The position numbers and the translations under genes are program-made. A DNA stretch of 41,661 bases. Source: a virus. Under the pieces are notes generated by a model. It worked only from the letters and a program-made list of their open reading frames with translations, did not search any database and was not told the origin of the DNA. The stretch is taken from positions 1-41,661 of IMG/VR virus record IMGVR_UViG_3300046008_000416; one strand, written 5' to 3'. Shown here piece after piece: positions 1 to 8,354 of this stretch (its first letter is position 1; the number at the start of each line of letters is the position of its first letter).

Positions 1-127
1 TTTTAGATGCCGACATGATAACATGTTCATATAAAAGAAGTGGTGTGGTATTGATACTAATTGATTTACTTCAGTTACAATAAGAAACGGTATCTGTTAG
101 ATTGTATTAAGGGGGGTATCCCCCTAT
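1..127. repeat. Direct terminal repeat, left copy (circular join)
   Basis: The first 127 bases are identical to 41535-41661. The exact length of 127 equals a common assembler k-mer, so this most simply marks a circular contig with a 41,534-bp unit; true terminal redundancy cannot be excluded. It contains a short perfect hairpin of five G and five C around TAT (112-124). Confidence 0.95.
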
Positions 128-198
128 GGTATTGTTGTATAGTAGTGGTGACGTCCTTCAAACTGCCAAACAATTTTGGAAGTAACCTTAAACTAGTC
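128..198. other. Non-coding spacer downstream of the leftward 199-522 gene
   Basis: Together with 1-127 and 41518-41534 this makes a gap of about 215 bases on the circle between two leftward genes. No supported gene is seen. A 10-mer CTTAAACTAG is repeated with 11-bp period at 187-196 and 198-207, over the stop codon of the upstream gene. The GGGGG-TAT-CCCCC hairpin at 112-124 lies in the same gap. Confidence 0.6.
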
Positions 199-522
199 TT
201 AAACTAGCTGAGGTTTGTATATCTCATCTATAGTTACTTGCCTAGTAGGTTCATCATCATCTAGTACATATATGAAGCCTGATATAGCATTTATTTGTAC
301 GTTTGACACTGACTCTGTAGGTGCTAATCCCATTGATTTAGCTGCTATCTCTGCTGTTCTCATAAGTGTCATAAGCTCATTAGCATTTTCTGTTTCATCT
401 ACTAGTGTATTAGCTTTGTCTATTACTTTATGGATAAGAGTCTTTAGTTTATCTGCTAGTTCCATGTTTCCAGAACGTAATAAATCTATTGCTTGCTTGG
501 ATTCATCTTGAGTGTCATACAT
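199..522 (-). CDS. Hypothetical protein, possible small terminase-like
   Basis: A 107-residue acidic, helical protein, first gene of the leftward operon that crosses the circular join. The start at 522 is chosen because AAGGTGG lies just upstream; the longer frame to 555 would put the ribosome site inside the gene. The C-terminal half (helix around ELMTLMRTAEIAAKSMG, then VQINAISGF) recalls the ends of some phage small terminase subunits, and terL is 0.7 kb away, but it faces the opposite direction, which is unusual. The family is not securely recognised. Confidence 0.75.
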   Translation of the reverse strand: MYDTQDESKQAIDLLRSGNMELADKLKTLIHKVIDKANTLVDETENANELMTLMRTAEIAAKSMGLAPTESVSNVQINAISGFIYVLDDDEPTRQVTIDEIYKPQLV

Positions 523-597
523 AATTACCACCTTTTTATGATAGAATTGTATCACAAGAACTTAAGGAATCAAATGTGACTAGTAAAAGGAACGAAT
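523..597. promoter_or_regulatory. Divergent intergenic region with back-to-back promoter candidates
   Basis: This gap separates the leftward operon from the rightward late arm. Leftward, TGATACAAT (554-546) is an extended -10 box about 25 bases before the 522 start. Rightward, TATGAT (537-542) is a weaker -10 candidate. The short repeat AATGTGACT occurs twice (around 574 and 596). No clear -35 boxes. Confidence 0.45.
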
Positions 598-777
598 GTG
601 ACTGAAAAAGAAATATATAACATAGCCTTTGGTGTTAGGATGATGTTTGAATATGATGAAGATGAGTTTGAGTTCATTAAGAAGTATATAAATGAGATGG
701 ATAATAAGGCACTAGATAAGATGCTTATTGCTTGGATTAAGGAGAGAAGAAATGAACCTAAAATCAATAAAGATTGA
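598..777 (+). CDS. Hypothetical small protein, GTG start
   Basis: A 59-residue acidic, helical protein (VTEKEIYNIAFG at the N-terminus), first gene of the rightward arm. GTG at 598 is chosen because AAAGGA sits seven bases upstream and no ATG has such a site. It overlaps the next gene by 26 bases. No family recognised. Confidence 0.6.
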   Translation: MTEKEIYNIAFGVRMMFEYDEDEFEFIKKYINEMDNKALDKMLIAWIKERRNEPKINKD

Positions 778-1012
778 TGATATTGCTAGGATTATTCAAT
801 ATAATGAAGATAAGAGTAAGAAGAAATTATCAGAGTTAAAGTCTATTAAGATTCATCCAGAGACATATAGAACACTAAAGAAGATACAGAGTGCTAATAA
901 CTTGAAGAGTGTATATGGAACAATAGATATACTCATTATAACTGCTGCTATGGCTCAGATGAGTGATAGTACAGATGAATATAAATCAATTAAGAAAAGG
1001 ATTATTGCATGA
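752..1012 (+). CDS. Hypothetical protein
   Basis: An 86-residue lysine-rich protein. The ATG at 752 has GGAGAG about eight bases upstream. The stop overlaps the next start (ATGA). The central stretch (SIKIHPETYRTLKKIQSANN) and following helices could be a ribbon-helix-helix-like DNA-binding fold, and its position before terL would allow a role in packaging, but no family is recognised. Confidence 0.65.
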   Translation: MNLKSIKIDDIARIIQYNEDKSKKKLSELKSIKIHPETYRTLKKIQSANNLKSVYGTIDILIITAAMAQMSDSTDEYKSIKKRIIA

Positions 1013-1212
1013 CAAATAGAGAAGTATATGATGCTATTATGGTTGAGTTTAGTCAAGTAGATTTTAGTGATAATGAGATGGTTAAGAAGTATGTAGCTCA
1101 AGCTGTTAATTTCACTAAGAGTAAGCTAAATATCACAACAGGTATGGCTAGTAGATATGTATATCAGATAGTAGTAGCTTGTAGAAATGGAACAGTACAA
1201 CCTAATGGCTAA
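1009..1212 (+). CDS. Hypothetical protein preceding terL, candidate small terminase
   Basis: A 67-residue helical protein joined to its upstream neighbour by an ATGA overlap and overlapping the terL start by a few bases. Small terminase subunits usually lie immediately before terL, which makes this a positional candidate, but at 67 residues it is shorter than typical TerS and no HTH motif is clear. Confidence 0.6.
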   Translation: MTNREVYDAIMVEFSQVDFSDNEMVKKYVAQAVNFTKSKLNITTGMASRYVYQIVVACRNGTVQPNG

Positions 1213-2503
1213 GCTACAAAAGAAAGTATTGCCTCATCAGCATAAGATTATATACTCACAAGCTATGTATCCAGCCTTGGTTGCGGGCTTCGGAAGTGGG
1301 AAATCGGAAAGTTTGATTATGAAAGTATTGAAGCAGTTATTTGAGATTAATGAGTATGCTTATATTGCTGTATATGAGCCAACAGTTGACCTTATTAAGA
1401 GGATTATGTATCCTAGATTCGAAGAGATATTAGCTAATGCTGGATTGAAGTATAGATTGAATAAGTCTGAAGGTACTATTGATATTGAATCAGTAGGACA
1501 GATAATATTTCGTTCATTAGAGAATCCTAGCCGTATTATCGGTTATGAAGTACATCATAGTCATGCAGATGAATTAGATACGCTAGATGCTGATAAGGCT
1601 TCTGATGCTTGGGTAAAGATTATCTCTCGTAATCGTAAGAGATTGCCTGATAATGGTACAAATACTGTATCAGCATATACTACTCCAGAAGGATTTAGAT
1701 TTACTTATCAGAGATGGGAAAAACAAAGGATTAAAGACATTGAAGAGCTTGGTTTCTCTGACTATGAATTAATTAAAGGCTCTACTTATGATAATCCTTA
1801 TCTACCACCTGAGTACATACGTTCACTAGAGGCTTCTTATCCAAAAGATTTGATTAGAGCATATCTTAATGGTGAGTTTGTTAACCTTGAGTCTGGACAA
1901 GTGTATGTTGACTTTGATAACAAGCTAAATCATACAGACCTCTCATTAGATGGTTCTTATAGACCATTTAACAATGCAGAGAGAGTTCATGTTGGATTAG
2001 ACTTCAACATAGGTCATATGAGTGCTGTAGTGGGTGTTCACAGGGATGATAATATGTATATAGTAGATGAGATTACAAACCAAAGGGATACTCCATCTAT
2101 GATAGTTGAAATAAATAGAAGATATGGTCATCATCCAATAACTGTATATCCAGATGCTAGTGGTAACTCAAGGAAGACAGTTGATGCATCTAAGTCTGAT
2201 ATTGTATTGCTAAGAGAAGCTGGGTTTACAATCAATGCTCCACTGAAGAATGGTGCTGTTAAGGATAGAATTATTGCTGTAAACACTATGTTTTGTAATT
2301 CTATTGGTACAAGAAGGCTATTTATCAATACTCACGTTTGCAAAGAGTTGGTTGATAACTTGAATGAACAAGCTTATGATGATAATGGCAACCCTAGAAA
2401 GGCAAACAATGTTGACCATATGCTTGATGCTCTAGGCTACCTAATAGTTCGTAAATATGGCGTAAATAAGGCTACAACTAAGGTAAAAACATTTAGGTTA
2501 TAA
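1205..2503 (+). CDS. terL: Terminase large subunit
   Basis: DNA-packaging motor and headful/cos nuclease, acting at the portal during head filling. The 432-residue protein has a Walker A motif GFGSGKS (about residues 28-34), a Walker B-like acidic end HADELD (about 119-124), and a C-terminal RNase-H-type nuclease with GLDFNIGHMSAVVG, YPDASGN and the late acidic NVDHMLDALGYL. Order and length fit the terminase_6 type. ATG 1205 is preferred; ATG 1187 would add six residues inside the upstream gene. The portal gene follows after 58 bases. Confidence 0.95.
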   Translation: MAKLQKKVLPHQHKIIYSQAMYPALVAGFGSGKSESLIMKVLKQLFEINEYAYIAVYEPTVDLIKRIMYPRFEEILANAGLKYRLNKSEGTIDIESVGQIIFRSLENPSRIIGYEVHHSHADELDTLDADKASDAWVKIISRNRKRLPDNGTNTVSAYTTPEGFRFTYQRWEKQRIKDIEELGFSDYELIKGSTYDNPYLPPEYIRSLEASYPKDLIRAYLNGEFVNLESGQVYVDFDNKLNHTDLSLDGSYRPFNNAERVHVGLDFNIGHMSAVVGVHRDDNMYIVDEITNQRDTPSMIVEINRRYGHHPITVYPDASGNSRKTVDASKSDIVLLREAGFTINAPLKNGAVKDRIIAVNTMFCNSIGTRRLFINTHVCKELVDNLNEQAYDDNGNPRKANNVDHMLDALGYLIVRKYGVNKATTKVKTFRL

Positions 2504-2504
2504 T
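2499..2504 (+). promoter_or_regulatory. Candidate late promoter -10 box upstream of portal
   Basis: TATAATTTC spans the terL stop, 58 bases before the portal ATG. It resembles boxes at 3966, 7704, 9030 and 15444, each in one of the few gaps of the late arm. No convincing -35. Confidence 0.35.
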
Positions 2505-2561
2505 TTCACTACTATGGTAAACCTCTGAAATCACGTTTACTTTGTTTAAAAAGGACACATA

Positions 2562-3965
2562 ATGGCTCTATATAAAGAACAGAAAGATAACGTAGATTTT
2601 AAGCATCCTGACTATTTGCTTTCAGCTGAGCAAGTTAAGTATGTAAAAGATATATTCGATGGTATTGATACGGCTAAGAAGTATGTCAAGCAAGCTCCTA
2701 GGGAAAATGATGAATCTTATATTACAAGAAGAGATGCTGCTACACTAAAGAACTTTGTTAAGAGAGCTGCTGAAGCATTTGTTGGTATGATATTCAGAAA
2801 GCCTATTGATACGGTTGGTTTTGGAAAGAGCGTAAATGCTGTATTTAAGAATGTTGATACTAAGAATACTATCAATAAATTCTCAAGAGATTTAACTACT
2901 ACACTGATACGTGATGGTAAATGTTTTATTGCAGCTGATACTCCAATTGGAGGGGGAAATCCATATCTAGCTATTATTGAACGTAATAGCGTAATTAACT
3001 GGAGAAAAGACTCTACTGGCAAGTACACCATGGTTGTCGTGCATGAAGTAATTGAACAGCCAAGCGGTGAGTTTGGAATAGAAGTAGTTGAGCAGTGGAG
3101 AGTATATAAAGAAGATGGAAATGTTGATATTTACTCAAAGAATGAAAATGGTGAATACGGTTTAGTCAAAACAATAGATACAGAGTATGACTATATCCCA
3201 ATTGTAGCTTTGGATATTAGTGAATTACCTCCTTTATATGATATTGCAAAACTTACTGTTAAGCACATGAATAGAACAAGCTTTAAAGACAAGTACCTTG
3301 ATATGGCTGCTATACCAATTCCAGTTATATGGGGAGCTGATGAGAATAACGGAGATGGAACTAAGCCTGTATTTGTTATTGGGGTAGATGAAGCATTTGT
3401 ATTCACTGGTTCTAAGCAAGAAGGTGACTTTGAGTGGAGAGAACTAAGTGGTAGTTCAATAAAAGCTCTACAAGATGATTTATCTGTAATTGAAGAAGAT
3501 ATTACCTCTGGTGTAATTCGTGCAGCCACAAGCGATAATACAACCGTTAAAACAGCCACTCAAGCATTCTATGAAGCAGCTGAGTCATCTAATCGTGTTA
3601 CGGTTATTGCTAACGTAGTTGAGATTGCATTAAATAAAGCAGTAATCATGTTGGCTGATATGGCTAATGAACCAATGCCTGAAACAGCTAGAGTTATTGT
3701 TAACCAAGATTTCAATGCTATTACAAGTGCTAATGATGACTTGCGACTACTTTGGGAAATCTACATGGGCGGGGCTTTGTCAATTGAAACATTCCTAAAC
3801 TCGCTTGATAGTTATGAAGTGGTAGATATTGGTTCAGTCGAAGATGAACTAAAGCGTATTGGACAGGATAATTTTACTCCTGAACCAAAGAATATGAGCG
3901 AAGAGTCAAAGACTGCTATTGACAATAAGATGCTATCGGTAAAGAGCAGTGCAGAACAAATGTGA
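2562..3965 (+). CDS. Portal protein (DUF4055 family)
   Basis: Ring-forming portal through which DNA is pumped into the head and to which the tail connects. The 467-residue protein starts with HPDYLLSAEQVKYVKDIFDG and contains PLYDIAKLTVKHMNRTSFKD, typical of DUF4055 phage portal proteins. It sits between terL and the scaffold and capsid genes, which is the usual portal slot. AAAAAGGA precedes the ATG. The long C-terminal helices fit the portal crown and wing. Confidence 0.88.
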   Translation: MALYKEQKDNVDFKHPDYLLSAEQVKYVKDIFDGIDTAKKYVKQAPRENDESYITRRDAATLKNFVKRAAEAFVGMIFRKPIDTVGFGKSVNAVFKNVDTKNTINKFSRDLTTTLIRDGKCFIAADTPIGGGNPYLAIIERNSVINWRKDSTGKYTMVVVHEVIEQPSGEFGIEVVEQWRVYKEDGNVDIYSKNENGEYGLVKTIDTEYDYIPIVALDISELPPLYDIAKLTVKHMNRTSFKDKYLDMAAIPIPVIWGADENNGDGTKPVFVIGVDEAFVFTGSKQEGDFEWRELSGSSIKALQDDLSVIEEDITSGVIRAATSDNTTVKTATQAFYEAAESSNRVTVIANVVEIALNKAVIMLADMANEPMPETARVIVNQDFNAITSANDDLRLLWEIYMGGALSIETFLNSLDSYEVVDIGSVEDELKRIGQDNFTPEPKNMSEESKTAIDNKMLSVKSSAEQM

Positions 3966-3971
3966 TATAAT
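3963..3971 (+). promoter_or_regulatory. Candidate late promoter, extended -10
   Basis: TGATATAAT overlaps the portal stop codon and lies about 50 bases before the scaffold ATG. It is a perfect TGnTATAAT extended -10 and matches 7701-7709 exactly, suggesting extra transcription of the highly needed scaffold and capsid genes. Confidence 0.5.
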
Positions 3972-4020
3972 TTCCACAGCAAAGGTGGATACCAGCTAAA
4001 ATTTGAAGGAGGACATGGAG

Positions 4021-4752
4021 ATGTCTTTAGATGTAGTAAAAAAGTTTGCAGAAGAAAGTGGTAACGAAGAGTTGTTGAGTGCCGTAAAAGGCATAGGTAG
4101 TTCAATGAGTGCGAATCTGGATAGAATCGGCTACTTAGAAAAAGAACTTCAAGGTACAATCTCGAAGCGTGATAGACAAGCTGAACTTGTAAAGGCTAAA
4201 CTTGGTCTTGAAGAACTTACTGAAGATGCTCTTGAAAAAGCACTACAGAGTAAAGCCAAGCAAGGAACTCCTGAGTTTGAGGCTGAAAAGTCAAAGCTTG
4301 AACAGATGATTGCTGCATTACAGGAAGAGAAGACTGGTCTATCTTCAAAGTATGAGCAAACTGTAAATATGGGTAAGATTGAAAGATCGTTAAATGAGCT
4401 TGGTGCTGCTAAGGACGCTAACGGACAGAAGGCTTACGATATTCTATTGGCTGAAGTTACTCAGAATGCTGTTTTTGATAATGGCAATCTAGTTTTCAAA
4501 GCAAATGATGGAACTACTGTCAGAAATACAGATGGTACTCCAATGACTCTTGCTGATAAGTATAATCAGTTGAAAGAATCTGAAGGGTTTAAGTTCTTGT
4601 TTGTTGAGACCAAGCCAAAGTCTGGTTCTGGTACTCAAGGAACAAAAGGTGGGTCTACACAGACTTTAAGCAGAGGGTCAATGACAAATGCGGATAAGGC
4701 TAAGTTTATTACTGAACATGGTCAGAATGCGTATTTGAAGTTACCAAAATAA
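4021..4752 (+). CDS. Capsid scaffolding protein
   Basis: Predicted internal scaffold for procapsid assembly. The 243-residue protein is charged and strongly coiled-coil in its first half (residues about 30-125, many E/K heptads), with a low-complexity glycine/serine/threonine linker near residue 200 and a basic C-terminal end, as in phage scaffolds that bind the capsid shell through their C-terminus. It lies directly before the major capsid gene. ATG 4021 is chosen over 4015 because GGAGG is then eight bases upstream. Confidence 0.8.
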   Translation: MSLDVVKKFAEESGNEELLSAVKGIGSSMSANLDRIGYLEKELQGTISKRDRQAELVKAKLGLEELTEDALEKALQSKAKQGTPEFEAEKSKLEQMIAALQEEKTGLSSKYEQTVNMGKIERSLNELGAAKDANGQKAYDILLAEVTQNAVFDNGNLVFKANDGTTVRNTDGTPMTLADKYNQLKESEGFKFLFVETKPKSGSGTQGTKGGSTQTLSRGSMTNADKAKFITEHGQNAYLKLPK

Positions 4753-4766
4753 CAAAAGGATAAACA

Positions 4767-5714
4767 ATGGCACTTAAAATTGATAATGAAATCGTACACA
4801 CGGTTGCTACAGAAACTATTATGCAGAATGTTGACGCATTCACAGCTGGTACTCGTGGAGCTATTACACTAGGTACTCAAATGATTTCAGGTGATATGCT
4901 TGAAACTTCTATGTTGGCAGAAATTGCTTCACTTATCGCTCGTAGAGATATTGCTTCAGATGCAGCTGCTGCTGTTAAAACTGTTGACTCACGTGATGAG
5001 AATACGATTAAGGTTTACTGGGGAACTGGTGCTATTGAGTTTAAATCAGTAGATGCAAAACGTTATGGTACTGATGCTGGTGCATTCTCAGCTGCTATTG
5101 GTGAGCAAATTGGTAAGGGTATCATTTCTTATGCTCTAAACGCTGGTATTGCAGCTGTACGTGCTTCTATTCAAGCTGGTGGATATGTTACTGGTGATGG
5201 TATCGCTACAATTACTCCTACATTGTTGAATAGCTCATTGAAAACATTTGGTGATGCTCAAGATTCAATCGTATCTTTCGTAATGAATGGTGCTACATAT
5301 AATGATTTGGTTGGTAGTGCAATTGCTTCTACTTCTTCTTCTGTTGCTTATGGTGCTATCTATGAAGGTGCTACTGGTAGTCTTGGTCGTCCTGTATTCG
5401 TAACTGATGCTGCTGGTCTTGCAATGACAGTTGGTGCAGAAGCTGGAACTGCTGTTCTTGGTCTTACTATGGATGCTGTCAGTATCATTGAATCAGAGTC
5501 TCGTGACTTTATGAGTGAAATGGTATCTGGTGGAGAGAACATTAAGTATCGTATCCAAGCTGAGGGTTCTTATGCTCTTAACGTAAAAGGCTATAGCTGG
5601 AAAGCTGCTAGTGGAACAAACCCAACTATCGCTGCTGTAGGTACTGCTGCTAACTGGGAAAAGAAAGCAACTAACGTCAAGTCAACTGCTGGCGTTATTC
5701 TTTTCGTAGCGTAA
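4767..5714 (+). CDS. Major capsid protein
   Basis: The 315-residue protein lies directly after the scaffold, is alanine/glycine-rich without membrane segments, and has codon choice consistent with heavy expression. An N-terminal helix is followed by segments such as DENTIKVYWGTGAIEF and ISYALNAGIAAVRASIQ that fit an HK97-type capsid of the group often annotated as major capsid protein after a DUF4055 portal. AAAGGATAAACA precedes the ATG. Family membership is inferred mainly from order and composition. Confidence 0.85.
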   Translation: MALKIDNEIVHTVATETIMQNVDAFTAGTRGAITLGTQMISGDMLETSMLAEIASLIARRDIASDAAAAVKTVDSRDENTIKVYWGTGAIEFKSVDAKRYGTDAGAFSAAIGEQIGKGIISYALNAGIAAVRASIQAGGYVTGDGIATITPTLLNSSLKTFGDAQDSIVSFVMNGATYNDLVGSAIASTSSSVAYGAIYEGATGSLGRPVFVTDAAGLAMTVGAEAGTAVLGLTMDAVSIIESESRDFMSEMVSGGENIKYRIQAEGSYALNVKGYSWKAASGTNPTIAAVGTAANWEKKATNVKSTAGVILFVA

Positions 5715-5720
5715 TAAACT

Positions 5721-5936
5721 ATGACTATCATCTACTCTAACAAAGAGGTTGATAGTCTAAGTGGTCAATACGTTGAACCGTTTAGATTCTCAGGAGTTGA
5801 AAAAGGTGTTACAAAAGTCTATACAGATGATAGTAAAATTGAATCTGCATACAAAGATGCTGGTATTGAAGTTAGTCCTATTTCTAGTAAAGAAGATAAG
5901 CCTTTACCAAAAAAGCAGAATAAAGTAGTCTCTTAG
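5721..5936 (+). CDS. Small head protein, hypothetical
   Basis: A 71-residue protein that starts six bases after the capsid stop. The N-terminal half looks like a small beta domain, and the C-terminus is a basic tail (KPLPKKQNKVV). Small proteins in this slot are often head-decoration or head-closure accessories; no specific family is recognised. Confidence 0.65.
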   Translation: MTIIYSNKEVDSLSGQYVEPFRFSGVEKGVTKVYTDDSKIESAYKDAGIEVSPISSKEDKPLPKKQNKVVS

Positions 5937-5970
5937 GAGGCTATGAATATTTTTCTATAAGGAATAATCA

Positions 5971-6471
5971 ATGGCACTAGTTATTTATCCTGCAACTGGG
6001 TACGATTCATTAATATCGGAGGCAGATGCTACAGCAATCATAACAGCCAATAGCCTACAGTCATCATTGTGGTCTGCATTAACATCTGCAAATAAAGAAA
6101 TCTATCTACGTATAGCAACTACTAGAATACTAAACTCAGTATCCTATGATTACTCAAACCCAACTGGCTACTTAGATGAAGCAAAATATTTAGCAGCAGA
6201 TAGCTGCTTACCTAAGTCTTGTGCATTGATGGCTATACACGATTTAGCATATGGATTAAGTTCTGAAATCAATCCTCAGACTGGGCTTATAGCCAAAGAG
6301 AAGGTTGGTGATCTAGAAGTTACTTACATTCATGGAGCTAATGCTTCATCCAAGCAACTATCTAGTAGAGAAACTAATCCATTCCCAGCATCAGTTCAAT
6401 CATGCTTGAAGTCATACGGAGCAATACTAAGCAACGGTGGATTCAGACAAGCTACATTAGAGCGTGCATAA
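5971..6471 (+). CDS. Head-tail connector (DnaT-like / adaptor)
   Basis: The 166-residue protein begins MALVIYPATGYDSLISEADA and continues with helices, the pattern of phage adaptor proteins often labelled DnaT-like ssDNA-binding protein. It sits right after capsid genes and is joined to the next gene by TAATG, fitting the adaptor ring that docks below the portal. A strong AGGAGG followed by a five-codon mini-ORF (5943-5960) lies just upstream. Confidence 0.75.
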   Translation: MALVIYPATGYDSLISEADATAIITANSLQSSLWSALTSANKEIYLRIATTRILNSVSYDYSNPTGYLDEAKYLAADSCLPKSCALMAIHDLAYGLSSEINPQTGLIAKEKVGDLEVTYIHGANASSKQLSSRETNPFPASVQSCLKSYGAILSNGGFRQATLERA

Positions 6472-6833
6472 TGTCATTGGCTACTAACCTACAAGCTACA
6501 TCAGTACAGCTTCTAGTAAAGTATGGAAATGCAGTTACTTTGATTAAGTCTGTTAAAGATACTGTATATAATCCTGCTATTGCTGGAGGATATGCAATCG
6601 TTAATACAACGTATAGCGATAAGGCTTACATTAAAGCACCTACAACAGCTGAACTTGAATACAGTGGTATAGATTCCTCTTTATGGAATAAAGTGTCAGG
6701 AATAGCAACTATAGCGTATAAGAGTGACTATTCTAATATAACAAATGACTGGACTATAAATGGAAAGAAGGTTCAGAAGGTTATTAAGACTGAAGCTCAA
6801 GATACTCCTATTGTATTAAAAGTATATTTCTAA
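6471..6833 (+). CDS. Head completion / connector protein
   Basis: A 120-residue, beta-rich protein translated from ATG 6471 inside the TAATG junction with the adaptor gene; its own stop also forms TAATG with the following gene. Position two after the adaptor is that of a head-closure (stopper) protein. No family motif is recognised. Confidence 0.65.
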   Translation: MSLATNLQATSVQLLVKYGNAVTLIKSVKDTVYNPAIAGGYAIVNTTYSDKAYIKAPTTAELEYSGIDSSLWNKVSGIATIAYKSDYSNITNDWTINGKKVQKVIKTEAQDTPIVLKVYF

Positions 6834-7324
6834 TGTCTTATGACTTTGGAAAACAGCTTGATGTATCTAAGCTGAAAAAGACTATCCTTAAAAAAGTAAA
6901 TACTGCAATTGAAAATGAGTCAAAAAAAGTTCTTGCTACACTAAGAAGAAGAGTTAACTTCTCCAATGGCAGTGACTACGGTAAAGGAATATCTGCATAT
7001 GACTACATCGGTAATAGTAGTGAGTCCTATAAGAGATGGGATGCTAATGTAAGAATGGTTGGAGATTCAATAAGGGCAGAGTTTGATAATAGTTCAAAAC
7101 ACGCCATATACCTATATTCAAAAACACGATCAGTAGGTCATAATAATGGATTTAGGTCAGCATATCCGCATGAAGAGAATGCTAGAGTCATGGTGAATGG
7201 CAGACTAGTTGAGACTGGGAAGACAAGAGAAAATCAAACATCATTTGCTAAATGGATGAAGTTCAATAGAGACGTTAAGCAGTCAATGATAACCAATATA
7301 AAGAAGGAGTTTAAAATAAAATGA
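6833..7324 (+). CDS. Tail completion protein, HK97 gp10-like by position
   Basis: A 163-residue basic protein beginning with a helix rich in lysines (KLKKTILKKVNTAIENESKK), as in HK97 gp10-type neck proteins. It contains YPHEENARVMVNGRLVETG near the C-terminal third. It lies between the connector and the DUF4128-like gene, the usual place for this family. Confidence 0.65.
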   Translation: MSYDFGKQLDVSKLKKTILKKVNTAIENESKKVLATLRRRVNFSNGSDYGKGISAYDYIGNSSESYKRWDANVRMVGDSIRAEFDNSSKHAIYLYSKTRSVGHNNGFRSAYPHEENARVMVNGRLVETGKTRENQTSFAKWMKFNRDVKQSMITNIKKEFKIK

Positions 7325-7698
7325 CATTACTGCAAATAAAGATAGCTATGGAAACATACTTCAACACAAACTATACTGAGACAGCTATTCACTATGCTGG
7401 TACTAACTTTGATACGTCAATCAATACAGAGTGGATTTACTTTGAGTACATAGGCTCTGCAATAGCTGATAGTGGATTAGATAATGCAGTCTATTCACAC
7501 AGAGGTTATATAAAGCTTGTATCTATGGCTGAAACAGCTTATAGGGCTACAGAGATAGCTGATATAGCATTAGCACTGTTTAAGGGCAAGAAGGTATCTG
7601 ATATGTATCCAAATGAGATGCTATTAACAGCTCAAGGATATGATAAGACTTTGAATAAAAGCTACATAGAACTAGAATTGAATATGACAACTTATTGA
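7321..7698 (+). CDS. Tail terminator-like protein
   Basis: A 125-residue protein joined by an ATGA overlap to the previous gene and followed by the tail tube gene. Length, an N-terminal helix and then alternating strands, and location fit the tail-terminator / DUF4128-type proteins that cap the tail tube at its head-proximal end. Confidence 0.6.
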   Translation: MTLLQIKIAMETYFNTNYTETAIHYAGTNFDTSINTEWIYFEYIGSAIADSGLDNAVYSHRGYIKLVSMAETAYRATEIADIALALFKGKKVSDMYPNEMLLTAQGYDKTLNKSYIELELNMTTY

Positions 7699-7700
7699 AA

Positions 7701-7709
7701 TGATATAAT
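7701..7709 (+). promoter_or_regulatory. Candidate late promoter, extended -10
   Basis: TGATATAAT, identical to the box at 3963, stands 57 bases before the tail tube start in a 67-base gap between otherwise overlapping genes. It probably adds transcription of the abundant tube protein. Confidence 0.5.
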
Positions 7710-7765
7710 GCTATTAAATCTTTGAAAGAAGATTGTACAATCTATTCTACCTTAAAGGAGCCACA

Positions 7766-8257
7766 ATGGCTATCAATTTGCTCGATTCACAGGGAACACG
7801 TGTTTATATCGCTCCAGCTAATACTGCACTTGCTACGCCTGCAAATATTCAAACTGCTTATGCTTCTGCAAAGCTTGTTGGATGTATTCAAGACTTAGGG
7901 TCTATGACTAAATCCCGTAACGTACAAGAGTATTCTTGTTTATCATCTGATGAGATTGCTAAATCTCTTGGTTCAGTTAGTCTTGGTAATATGACTATTG
8001 GAATGTTGTTTGACCCTGCTGATACTGCTGGTCAAAAAGAACTTAAAGATATGTTCTCTGCAAATACTCGTCGTGAGTTTATTGTTGGTCTATCTGATGG
8101 AGCTTTCAGTTCAACTACAAATCCAACTTGTTTTGTATTTACTGGTGCTGTTTCTTCTGTTGAAGTTTCAATTCAAAAAGACAATGCCGTTATGATTAAC
8201 GCTACTGTTGAATTTGCTTCTGTTCCAGTTGAAATTGCTAAAGATATTACTGCGTAA
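7766..8257 (+). CDS. Major tail (tube) protein
   Basis: A 163-residue beta-rich protein expected to form the tail tube rings. It contains VGCIQDLGSMTKSRNVQEYS and ends with EVSIQKDNAVMINATVEFAS, resembling phage tail tube proteins of about this size. It precedes the chaperone and tape measure genes. ATG 7766 follows AAAGGAG. A terminator-like pair of hairpins follows the gene, as is common after highly expressed tube genes. Confidence 0.8.
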   Translation: MAINLLDSQGTRVYIAPANTALATPANIQTAYASAKLVGCIQDLGSMTKSRNVQEYSCLSSDEIAKSLGSVSLGNMTIGMLFDPADTAGQKELKDMFSANTRREFIVGLSDGAFSSTTNPTCFVFTGAVSSVEVSIQKDNAVMINATVEFASVPVEIAKDITA

Positions 8258-8268
8258 GTAATATCTAT

Positions 8269-8284
8269 ATACCCTTCGGGGTAT
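8269..8284 (+). terminator. UUCG-capped hairpin after tail tube gene
   Basis: ATACCC-TTCG-GGGTAT gives six base pairs closed by the very stable UUCG tetraloop, 12 bases after the stop. There is no T-run directly behind it, so it may protect the mRNA end or act with the next hairpin. Confidence 0.6.
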
Positions 8285-8297
8285 TAGTTCTAATGGG

Positions 8298-8332
8298 TAC
8301 TAGGTTGACTCATCTCCTCCCTAGTATCTTTT
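8298..8332 (+). terminator. Terminator-like hairpin whose loop can pair with the next ribosome site
   Basis: TACTAGG (8298-8304) pairs with CCTAGTA (8320-8326), followed by TCTTTT. The loop holds CATCTCCT (8311-8318), the exact reverse complement of AGGAGATG (8369-8376), the ribosome-binding site of the tail chaperone gene. It could be a partial terminator, a translational control element, or both. Confidence 0.55.
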
Positions 8333-8345
8333 AGAGCTAATTATA

Positions 8346-8354
8346 TGATATACT
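8346..8354 (+). promoter_or_regulatory. Candidate promoter before tail chaperone genes
   Basis: TGATATACT is a near match to the extended -10 boxes at 3963 and 7701. It lies 26 bases before the chaperone ATG and downstream of the terminator-like hairpins. Confidence 0.4.

Noticed and set aside
1-95. Leftward frame across the join ending in MLSCRHLKRNEVTR
   Set aside because: Only very short from any ATG and no ribosome site; coding would need an ATT start. The ATGA overlap with the 41517 gene is suggestive but not enough.
124-198. In-frame continuation of the 199-522 gene after its stop (KIVWQFEGRHHYYTTIP)
   Set aside because: It reads like protein but lies behind two stop codons in the same frame (TAA 201-199 and TAG 195-193) and has no start; read-through of two stops is unlikely.
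5937-5970. Five-codon leader ORF after AGGAGG before the adaptor gene
   Set aside because: The ATG is only two bases from the ribosome site and the peptide (MNIFL) is trivial; it may be chance.
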